Shown: in pieces, positions 1 through 5,200 of the stretch
Layout of the letters: every line of letters starts with the position of its first letter
Numbering within the stretch: position 1 is the stretch's first letter
Assembly (NCBI GenBank): GCA_023429825.1
Contig: JAEZDC010000110.1
Coordinates: forward strand, 1-7,740
Direction of reading: 5' to 3'
DNA from: Bacteroidota bacterium
Lineage (GTDB): Bacteria; Bacteroidota; Bacteroidia; Chitinophagales; Chitinophagaceae
DNA: 7,740 bases
Position numbers and translations under genes: made by a program
Notes under the pieces: model-generated
What the model was told of the DNA's origin: nothing
The model's database searches: none
Seen by the model: the letters and a program-made list of their open reading frames with translations, nothing else

Positions 1-269
1 GTGATGTACTAATCGTTGACAAAAGCCTGAAGGCCACGAATGGAAAAGTGATCGTTGCGGCAGTCAATGGCGAGTTGGTCGTTCGTCGTTTTAAACAGGA
101 TATTAAAGGACTTAAGCTCGTTGCAGAAAATCCCCGCTACGAAGACATCGAGATCGGTGAATTCACACAATTCAGCCCGTTTGGGTTGGTCACCTGTGTG
201 ATACACATTCTCGAAAAAGGCTTACTCGATAATCACAAACCCACAAAGAACAAGAAGAAGTTTTATTGA
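1..269 (+). CDS. umuD: UmuD-like S24 peptidase, C-terminal part (5' end outside window)
   Basis: The frame is open from base 3 and gives DVLIVDKS...GKVIVAAVNGELVVRRF, which matches the C-terminal beta-rich S24/LexA-like domain of UmuD. UmuD is the accessory subunit of DNA polymerase V; RecA-stimulated self-cleavage turns it into UmuD', which joins UmuC. umuC follows at 517 as expected, but across a 247-base gap holding a repeat element instead of the usual tight junction. In E. coli UmuD and LexA the catalytic lysine lies in the strand VKK/VKR; here that strand reads VVRRF (bases 78-92), so the lysine position appears to be Arg. The Ser and the cleavage site lie upstream of the window. The protein also has a tail of about 18 residues, rich in Lys and ending KKKFY, beyond the usual last strand (VTCVIHIL). 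Family assignment is firm; activity is uncertain. Confidence 0.85.
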   Translation, partial: DVLIVDKSLKATNGKVIVAAVNGELVVRRFKQDIKGLKLVAENPRYEDIEIGEFTQFSPFGLVTCVIHILEKGLLDNHKPTKNKKKFY

Positions 270-296
270 CCCAGCTTCACTGCTACTATTAAACTT

Positions 297-468
297 CTGT
301 TGCGTCGCACTCTTGTACGTTCAGTTCATTACTGGGCAGATGGAGTTTACGCAAAGGCGCAAAGTAATCAAGACGCAAAGTGTTTAGCGCCTTTGCTCCT
401 TAGCGTCTTTGCGTGAAATTTTAAATGGTGCCATTGTTCCGAACGAGGAAGTGCTTGCGACGCAACAG
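297..468. repeat. Nested inverted-repeat element between umuD and umuC
   Basis: A perfect 13-base inverted repeat, CTGTTGCGTCGCA at 297-309 and its reverse complement at 456-468, bounds 172 bases. Inside it the similarity between arms continues imperfectly: CTTGTACGTTC near 312-322 matches the reverse complement of GAACGAGGAAG at 441-451 with three mismatches. A second palindrome lies at the centre (349-414). The whole piece could fold into one long imperfect hairpin. It carries no ORF of note. The form resembles a non-autonomous miniature element or a REP-like dispersed repeat; copy number cannot be seen from one window, and no target-site duplication was recognised. Confidence 0.7.
349..414. 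repeat. Octamer-built palindrome (CGCAAAG / CTTTGCG units)
   Basis: The left arm is four consecutive 8-base units: ACGCAAAG (349-356), GCGCAAAG (357-364), TAATCAAG (365-372) and ACGCAAAG (373-380). After two bases (TG) the right arm, read on the minus strand from 414 to 383, is ACGCAAAG, ACGCTAAG, GAGCAAAG and GCGCTAAA. The outer units pair perfectly and the inner ones with two or three mismatches. The arms are 32 bases each and the loop is minimal. It is the core of the larger element at 297-468. Confidence 0.75.
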
Positions 469-516
469 GCGATGCCATGAAATGCCTTAGCTGGTATCAA
501 CAAATAAATCTCGTGT

Positions 517-1794
517 ATGAAAGCAATTGTGGATTGTAATTCTTTTTACTGCTCCTGCGAAAGAGTATTTCGCCCGGACCTGGCAGAGAAACCTGTTATT
601 GTACTCAGCAATAACGATGGTTGTATTATTTCTATCAGCAACGAAGCAAAAGCGCATGGGATCAGCATGGCCATTCCTTACTATATGGCGAGGGATACAA
701 TCAAAGAACATGGTATAGAAACGTTTTCATCCAACTATAACCTGTATGGAGACCTTAGCAGAAGAGTAATGGATACATTGAAAGAATTAGCAGGCGAAGA
801 AAATGTAGAAGTGTATTCTGTGGATGAAGCTTTCATTGATCTTACACATTTCCCCCCGGAATGTTTGCATGAAATCGCCCTGCAAATAAGAGAGACGGTA
901 GAGCAATGGACAGGCGTTTCTGTTTCTGTTGGTGTAGGCAAAACAAAAGTGCTTTCTAAAGTGGCCAATCGACTGGCGAAGAAATTAAAACTTGCTTCGA
1001 AAACAATGGTATTAGATACCGATGAAGCTTCTGCAGATGCACTACAAAAAACTTTAGTGGGAGATATATGGGGCGTTGGTCGTCGTTACGCAAAAAAATT
1101 AAATGAATGCAACATCCACACTGCATGGGAACTAAAACACATGAGCGAAGAGTGGGCAAGGGCTAATCTTGGTGGCGTGGTGGGTGTGAGGCTCATACAG
1201 GAGCTGAATGGCAAGGAAACAATAGATATGGAAAAGCAACTCACAAATAAAAAAATGATTGCTACTACAAGGATGTTTGGGGAAGCAGTGAGTGATCTGA
1301 AAGATATAAAAGAGGCCGTTGCTACCTATACTACGAGAGCTGCCGAAAAGCTAAGAAGGCAAAACAGTGCCGCAGGTGTGATTGGTGTGTTCGTGGTGCC
1401 CAAACAAAAAAGCGGTACTGAAGAGTATAAGCATGGCGGTTACCCGAGAAGCCGGTATGCAGTATTGCCATCACCCACTTCATTAACGCACGAACTCATT
1501 AAGCCTGCCATTGAAATGGCAGAGCAGGTTTTCAGAGAGGGAGAACGGTACAGCAAAGCCGGAGTTACACTCAGTGGTTTAGTGCCTGATGCATCTATCC
1601 AGGGAAACTTGTTCAAGACTGCAAACAATCAGAACAGGTGGTTAATGGAAATGCTGGACAATATCAACTTCAGCATGAGAGATGATATCATCAAATACGC
1701 CGCAGCGGGGGTAGATAAGAATTGGAAGATGCGGCAGGATTTCAGAAGTCCACGTTACACTACGAGATGGGATGAATTATGTGAAGTGAAATAA
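517..1794 (+). CDS. umuC: DNA polymerase V catalytic subunit UmuC (Y-family translesion polymerase)
   Basis: This 425-residue protein has the Y-family polymerase layout and the usual UmuC length. The palm has Asp6 in MKAIVDCNSFY, the SNNDGC fingers motif at 31-36, and YSVDEAFID (100-108) with catalytic Asp103 and Glu104. Tyr11 is the expected steric gate residue. WGVGRRYAKKL (185-195) fits the helix-hairpin-helix of the thumb. A little-finger domain follows, then QGNLF (362-366, bases 1600-1614), a sliding-clamp binding motif in the position of QLNLF in E. coli UmuC. The end (about 380-422, with SPRYTTRWDEL) matches DUF4113, the usual C-terminus of UmuC. With UmuD' the enzyme copies damaged DNA during the SOS response. 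The ATG at 517 starts at the conserved N-terminus. No Shine-Dalgarno site or clear promoter is visible in 469-516. A radical SAM gene starts 12 bases after the stop. Confidence 0.97.
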   Translation: MKAIVDCNSFYCSCERVFRPDLAEKPVIVLSNNDGCIISISNEAKAHGISMAIPYYMARDTIKEHGIETFSSNYNLYGDLSRRVMDTLKELAGEENVEVYSVDEAFIDLTHFPPECLHEIALQIRETVEQWTGVSVSVGVGKTKVLSKVANRLAKKLKLASKTMVLDTDEASADALQKTLVGDIWGVGRRYAKKLNECNIHTAWELKHMSEEWARANLGGVVGVRLIQELNGKETIDMEKQLTNKKMIATTRMFGEAVSDLKDIKEAVATYTTRAAEKLRRQNSAAGVIGVFVVPKQKSGTEEYKHGGYPRSRYAVLPSPTSLTHELIKPAIEMAEQVFREGERYSKAGVTLSGLVPDASIQGNLFKTANNQNRWLMEMLDNINFSMRDDIIKYAAAGVDKNWKMRQDFRSPRYTTRWDELCEVK

Positions 1795-1806
1795 AATGAA
1801 AACATT

Positions 1807-2895
1807 ATGAATGAACATCAGCAAGACGATAAACAACCAAACGTCAACGATTATATTAAAGGAAGAGGTGCACAATTCAATACACCCAATAAGTTTCTCA
1901 AGAACCAAAAAGTAAGAGAACATATTGAAGGTATTGATGATTGGTCTGAACCAAATGTAGAAACACAGTACATCATCGATCATGCAAAAGGAATAGTGAA
2001 CAAAGTTGATAGTCCGGATGTGGGCATGTGGTACAGCATGAATCCTTACCAGGGCTGTGAACATGGTTGCATTTACTGTTATGCAAGAAACAGCTTTGAA
2101 TACTGGGGCTGGAGTGCAGGAATTGATTTTGAAAGAAAAATCATCGTCAAAAAAAATGCACCTGAATTACTGCGAAAGTTTTTGATGAATCCTAAATGGG
2201 AGTGTGTGCCCATAGGTTTAAGCGGTAATACGGATTGTTATCAACCCGCAGAAAAAAAATTCAGGATCACAAGAGGATTACTTGAAGTGTGTAATGAATT
2301 CAATCAACCTGTTGGGATGATCACCAAGAATGCAGGCATGTTACGGGATAAAGACCTCCTCGGAGAAATGGGAAAGAAGAATATTGTTTCCATTCTCGTT
2401 TCTATCACATCTTTCAATGAAGATTTACGCAGAGTTATGGAGCCGAGAACTACTACCGGCAAACAAAGATTGAAGTTGATAGAAGAAATGGCTAAAGAAG
2501 GAGTTACGATGGGTGTAATGCTAGGTCCTATGATACCAGGATTGAATGAACATGAAATGCACGACATCATAAAAGCGGCAAGTAATGCTGGAGCAACTTT
2601 TTCGGCTTACACCTATATCAGGTTAAATGGTGCCATCAAACTATTATTTCATGATTGGCTGTACAAAAATTTTCCAGATCGTGCAGATAAAGTGTGGCAC
2701 ATGATCGAAGGCAGTCATAACGGTAAAGTGAATGACAGTCGCTGGGGAGTAAGGATGCGAGGCGAGGGAAACATTGCGGAAATGGTCGCGATGCAATATC
2801 GCAAGTACACAAATAAGTACGGGTTAAATCATGAAAGATTAGGATTGGATTGTTCGCTGTTTAGAAGACCGGGTGAGCAGGGGAAATTATTTTAA
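1807..2895 (+). CDS. PA0069/Rv2578c-family radical SAM protein (SplB-like, COG1533 type)
   Basis: This 362-residue protein has the radical SAM cluster motif C84-E-H-G-C88-I-Y-C91 (CxxxCxxC), which holds a 4Fe-4S cluster that cleaves S-adenosylmethionine. The preceding RGAQFNTPNKF (20-30) and MNPYQGCEHGC, and later TDCYQPAEK (142-150) and VMLGPMIPGLNEHE, are typical of the PA0069/Rv2578c group, related to spore photoproduct lyase. The substrate of the group is not known to me; a DNA repair role is inferred from the lyase relation and from the neighbour. The start is 12 bases after umuC, so the two are very probably one transcript. A four-codon ORF (1796-1810, MKTL) ends in an ATGA overlap with this start, which might couple translation but may be chance. 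The last five residues are QGKLF (bases 2878-2892), a clamp-binding-like motif. Length and motifs look intact. Confidence 0.9.
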   Translation: MNEHQQDDKQPNVNDYIKGRGAQFNTPNKFLKNQKVREHIEGIDDWSEPNVETQYIIDHAKGIVNKVDSPDVGMWYSMNPYQGCEHGCIYCYARNSFEYWGWSAGIDFERKIIVKKNAPELLRKFLMNPKWECVPIGLSGNTDCYQPAEKKFRITRGLLEVCNEFNQPVGMITKNAGMLRDKDLLGEMGKKNIVSILVSITSFNEDLRRVMEPRTTTGKQRLKLIEEMAKEGVTMGVMLGPMIPGLNEHEMHDIIKAASNAGATFSAYTYIRLNGAIKLLFHDWLYKNFPDRADKVWHMIEGSHNGKVNDSRWGVRMRGEGNIAEMVAMQYRKYTNKYGLNHERLGLDCSLFRRPGEQGKLF

Positions 2896-2917
2896 GTAAA
2901 GCCATCCATCAAAATGA

Positions 2918-2948
2918 TTTCTTCACACTGCTTTCTTTCATACATTTA
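2918..2948 (+). promoter_or_regulatory. Weak candidate promoter for the M49-like peptidase gene
   Basis: TTTC (2918-2921) and TACATTTA (2941-2948) are separated by 19 bases and each differs by one base from the Bacteroidota -33 (TTTG) and -7 (TAnnTTTG) elements. The -7 box ends 14 bases before the ATG at 2963, giving a very short leader. The gap of only 67 bases after the radical SAM gene leaves few alternatives, but the match is weak. Confidence 0.25.
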
Positions 2949-2962
2949 TCTCAAACAATGTT

Positions 2963-4597
2963 ATGAGATATATTATTCTTGTTATGGCTTTTGCTTCTGC
3001 AATCGCTTGTCAAAATGCAGGAGATACTACTGCATCTAATGACTCAGCGACTTATGTCAGCCAGCGTTTAGCTTCTTACGCTCCTGTACAACTTACTGCA
3101 GATCTTTCGCAACTCGGAGATAGCGATCGAAAAGTAATTCCGTTGCTGATACAGGCAGCACAGATCATGGATAGCCTTTTTTGGTTACAGAGTTATGGCA
3201 ACCCAGACAGCTTACTCAATAGTATTACAGATGAAAAGACGAAGCAATTTGTAAGGATAAACTACGGCCCGTGGGATAGACTGAACAACGATACCCCTTT
3301 TGTTGCCGGTGTAGGAAAGAAACCAGAAACAGCTAATTTCTATCCGCATGATATGACGAAAGAAGAATTAGAAAAAAGTGATGTAAAGGATAAAGAGGGA
3401 TTATACTCCATCGTTAGAAGAGATACCGCAGGAAAATTATACTCGATACCCTACCACGAGGCTTACAAGGAGCCATTACAAAGAGCTGCTTCTTTATTGA
3501 AACAGGCATCACAGCTTGCAACTGAACCCGAGTTAAAAAAATATCTTTCACTTCGTGCAGATGCTTTGATCACTGATCAGTACACTGAATCCGATATTGC
3601 CTGGATGGATATGAAGAACAATAGCCTTGATATTATCATCGGTCCAATCGAGAGTTACGAAGACAAGCTGTACAATCGCAGAACATCTTATGAAGCGTAT
3701 GTGTTGGTGAAAGACAAAGAGTGGAGCCAGCGTCTTGAGAAATATGTTGCGATGTTACCGGAGCTGCAGCAGGGCTTACCAGTTGATGCTAAATACAAAG
3801 CGGAACAGCCGGGCACTTCATCTCAACTGGCAGCTTATGATATTGTTTACTACGCCGGTGACTGCAACGCCGGAAGCAAAACTATTGCTGTGAATTTGCC
3901 AAACGATGAAGAGTTGCAGAAGACAAAAGGCACACGTCGCTCACAATTAAAAAATGCAATGAAGGCAAAATTCGATAAGATATTAGCGCCCATTGCGAAT
4001 GAATTCATCGATCCCTCGCAGGTAAACCAGGTACAGTTTGATGCTTTCTTTTCGAACGTTATGTTTCATGAAGTAGCCCATGGTTTAGGCATCAAGAACA
4101 CGATCGCAGGTAAAGGAACTGTTCGCAGTTCATTACAGGAACAAAGTTCATGGTTAGAAGAAGCCAAAGCGGATATCCTTGGATTGTATATGGTGAGTAA
4201 GCTTGTAGAAAAAGGCGAATTACAAGGGCCTATAGAAAACTACTACACCACCTTCATGGCGGGTATTTTGAGAAGCGTGCGATTTGGTGCCAGTTCTGCT
4301 CATGGTAAAGCCAACATGCTTGCGTTTAATTTCTTCCAGGAGAAAGGTGCTTTCGAAAAAACTCAGGAAGGAAAGTATAAAGTGAATTATGAAAAATTCA
4401 GAACGGCAATGAATGACCTCAGTAATCTTATACTCACTTTGCAGGGTAACGGAGATAAAGATGCGGTTGCAAAGCTTCAGCAGGAGAAAGGGATTGTGAA
4501 GCCTGATCTTAAAGCAGACCTGGATCAACTGCAGAAAAAAGGAATACCTGTAGATATCACTTTCCAGCAAGGTGTTGATGTATTAAAGCTGAAGTAA
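2963..4597 (+). CDS. Exported zinc metallopeptidase related to dipeptidyl peptidase III (M49-like), probable lipoprotein
   Basis: This 544-residue protein begins with a short hydrophobic signal sequence ending SAIA-C16, a lipobox-like site followed by a polar region, so it is probably a lipoprotein acting outside the inner membrane. The zinc site is HEVAH (369-373), with EEAKAD (399-404) about 25 residues later supplying the third ligand. The pair resembles HExxGH...EExRAD of M49 dipeptidyl peptidase III, and NLPNDE (311-316) and the length fit the M49-related group. The motif is the five-residue HExxH form, not the six-residue HExxxH of classical DPP III. In vivo it would trim peptides from the N-terminus; whether it really releases dipeptides is not shown. 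The ATG at 2963 is the only start that keeps the signal sequence. It stands alone, after the radical SAM gene and before a long non-coding stretch. Confidence 0.82.
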   Translation: MRYIILVMAFASAIACQNAGDTTASNDSATYVSQRLASYAPVQLTADLSQLGDSDRKVIPLLIQAAQIMDSLFWLQSYGNPDSLLNSITDEKTKQFVRINYGPWDRLNNDTPFVAGVGKKPETANFYPHDMTKEELEKSDVKDKEGLYSIVRRDTAGKLYSIPYHEAYKEPLQRAASLLKQASQLATEPELKKYLSLRADALITDQYTESDIAWMDMKNNSLDIIIGPIESYEDKLYNRRTSYEAYVLVKDKEWSQRLEKYVAMLPELQQGLPVDAKYKAEQPGTSSQLAAYDIVYYAGDCNAGSKTIAVNLPNDEELQKTKGTRRSQLKNAMKAKFDKILAPIANEFIDPSQVNQVQFDAFFSNVMFHEVAHGLGIKNTIAGKGTVRSSLQEQSSWLEEAKADILGLYMVSKLVEKGELQGPIENYYTTFMAGILRSVRFGASSAHGKANMLAFNFFQEKGAFEKTQEGKYKVNYEKFRTAMNDLSNLILTLQGNGDKDAVAKLQQEKGIVKPDLKADLDQLQKKGIPVDITFQQGVDVLKLK

Positions 4598-4607
4598 GAA
4601 GCCATAT

Positions 4608-4640
4608 CTTCTAAACCATTGCCAGCAAGGGTTTCAGAAG
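4608..4640 (+). terminator. 3' hairpin after the M49-like peptidase gene
   Basis: CTTCTAAACC (4608-4617) pairs with GGTTT-C-AGAAG (4630-4640), a 10-base stem with one bulged C and a 12-base loop, starting 11 bases after the stop codon. No T-run follows on the plus strand, so it is a poor intrinsic terminator; it may protect the mRNA 3' end. On the minus strand it would be followed by T-rich sequence, but no minus-strand gene is seen here. Confidence 0.35.
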
Positions 4641-4677
4641 AATAAAAACTTTGGTGCAAAAATATTTTTAAAAATAA

Positions 4678-4710
4678 TTTGGCAGCAAGAGAAAAATAAT
4701 TACACCTTTG
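4678..4710 (+). promoter_or_regulatory. Bacteroidota-type promoter (TTTG-N21-CACCTTTG)
   Basis: TTTG (4678-4681) is followed after 21 bases by CACCTTTG (4703-4710), close to the Bacteroidota primary sigma factor consensus TTTG / TAnnTTTG, with one mismatch in the -7 box. Transcription would start near 4715-4719, leaving an A-rich leader of about 20-25 bases before the ATG at 4740. It is the best promoter candidate in the window and points at the small unit ending in the 4851-4892 terminator. Confidence 0.55.
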
Positions 4711-4739
4711 CAACGCAAATAAAAATTAAAAACAGCAAC

Positions 4740-4832
4740 ATGCTTAACCAGATATCAAATATCAAAACAGCAAAATGGTTTAGTCCATTAGTGGATTTTA
4801 CCAATGGCGGGGCATGTAAAGCTGTGTGTTGA
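4740..4832 (+). CDS. Possible 30-residue small protein or leader peptide
   Basis: ATG at 4740 opens a 30-codon frame reading MLNQISNIKTAKWFSPLVDF and then TNGGACKAVC before TGA. It is preceded by a promoter-like pair at a fitting distance and an A-rich leader typical of Bacteroidota mRNAs, and a strong terminator follows 18 bases after the stop, so it sits exactly where a monocistronic small gene would. The peptide is not hydrophobic and has no signal sequence; it has one Trp, a Gly-Gly, and two Cys near the end. I do not recognise it. It could be a real small protein, a peptide precursor, or an attenuation leader, since bases 4807-4813 inside it can pair with the terminator's left arm. Being short, it could also be chance within a small RNA. 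Confidence 0.4.
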   Translation: MLNQISNIKTAKWFSPLVDFTNGGACKAVC

Positions 4833-4850
4833 TACAACAAAAACTAACAA

Positions 4851-4892
4851 GCTAAAAAGCCCCGCAGCAAACTGTGGGGCTTTTGTTTTAGC
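4851..4892 (+). terminator. Strong intrinsic terminator
   Basis: AAAAGCCCCGCAG (4855-4867), loop CAAA, then CTGTGGGGCTTTT (4872-4884) forms a 13-base stem with a single G-T pair, followed by GTTTT. An outer GCTAAAA (4851-4857) can also pair with TTTTAGC (4886-4892). The left arm GCCCCGC (4859-4865) is perfectly complementary to GCGGGGC at 4807-4813 within the 30-codon ORF, so an alternative antiterminator pairing is possible. Confidence 0.88.
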
Positions 4893-4957
4893 AGTTGAAA
4901 TAAGTTCGGATGAGGAGTGTGTAAAAACAAGCACTCAGCATCTGTAAGAACAGAAAA

Positions 4958-5101
4958 ATGAAAACAATGCAGGCAACGATAAGGATACATAGCAGCAAAG
5001 CCAAATCGCATCTCTGTTCAGAGTTGGATAGTAATCGCTTTGACTTTGGTGTGGGAATATCATATCCATATATACGACCGTGTAATAAACGAATTAGTTA
5101 A
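4958..5101 (+). CDS. Possible 47-residue small protein, unrecognised
   Basis: ATG at 4958, after an A-rich AGAACAGAAAA, opens 47 codons starting MKTMQATIRIHSSKAKSHLC and ending PYIRPCNKRIS, with the stop 21 bases before the terminator at 5123-5153. The peptide is basic with two Cys and has no membrane segment or signal sequence. No clear promoter lies between the preceding terminator and this start; TAAGTTCG at 4901-4908 is only a partial -7 match, with TTTG 15 bases upstream, which is closer than usual. I do not recognise the sequence. Position just ahead of a terminator is the main argument for it; a chance ORF in a non-coding leader is equally possible. Confidence 0.28.
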   Translation: MKTMQATIRIHSSKAKSHLCSELDSNRFDFGVGISYPYIRPCNKRIS

Positions 5102-5122
5102 ACTCTAACTAGTGAGGTATAG

Positions 5123-5153
5123 GCCCGGTCAGAATTTCTGAACCGGGCTTTTT
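5123..5153 (+). terminator. Intrinsic terminator 40-50 bases upstream of the 5201 gene
   Basis: GCCCGGT-CAGAA (5123-5134) pairs with TTCTGAACCGGGC (5136-5148), a 12-base stem with one bulge, followed by TTTTT (5149-5153). Stem and T-run are both strong. It lies so close before the Shine-Dalgarno site of the next gene that a separate promoter for that gene hardly fits between them. Confidence 0.85.
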
Positions 5154-5188
5154 ATTACCAGTAAAAAGAAAAAAATAAAATGAATTAA

Positions 5189-5197
5189 AAGGAGGTG
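5189..5197 (+). promoter_or_regulatory. Perfect Shine-Dalgarno sequence AAGGAGGTG
   Basis: AAGGAGGTG (5189-5197) is a nine-base complement of the standard 16S rRNA anti-Shine-Dalgarno end and sits five bases (counted from GGAGG) before ATG 5201. It decides the start of the next gene. None of the other full genes in this window has such a site, as expected in Bacteroidota, so its presence here is unusual. Confidence 0.75.
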
Positions 5198-5200
5198 CTT

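Larger units (their letters stand above)
4598..5200 (+). other. Gene-poor leader/intergenic region with two terminators and two possible small ORFs
   Basis: No ORF of normal length lies here on either strand that looks coding. In order it contains a hairpin just after the peptidase gene (4608-4640), an AT-rich stretch, a promoter-like pair (4678-4710), a 30-codon ORF (4740-4832), a strong intrinsic terminator (4851-4892), a 47-codon ORF (4958-5101), a small hairpin over its stop (5095-5111: TAGTTA, five-base loop, TAACTA), a second strong terminator (5123-5153), and a Shine-Dalgarno sequence (5189-5197) for the next gene. No match to a known riboswitch or RNA class was recognised. Confidence 0.6.

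Noticed and set aside
349..414. CRISPR-like array
   Set aside because: Units are 8 bases without spacers and the two arms are inverted, so this is a palindrome and not a repeat-spacer array.
1796..1810. Four-codon ORF (MKTL) between umuC and the radical SAM gene
   Set aside because: It overlaps the next start as ATGA and could couple translation, but four codons in an A-rich junction are easily chance; noted only in the gene entry.
4220..4570. Minus-strand ORF opposite the M49-like peptidase gene
   Set aside because: It is antisense to clear coding sequence, has an odd Phe/Ile/His-rich composition and no recognisable motif or start context.
4901..4908. TAAGTTCG as a -7 promoter box for the 47-codon ORF
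   Set aside because: One mismatch in the core TTTG and the nearest TTTG is only 15 bases upstream, closer than the usual spacing.
5121..5153. tRNA fragment suggested by the GGCCCGGTC arm
   Set aside because: There is only one stem followed by a T-run; no acceptor, anticodon or T-arm sequence is present.
5195..5200. GTG at 5195 as the start of the 5201 gene
   Set aside because: It lies inside the AAGGAGGTG Shine-Dalgarno sequence, which then could not serve it; ATG 5201 has ideal spacing.
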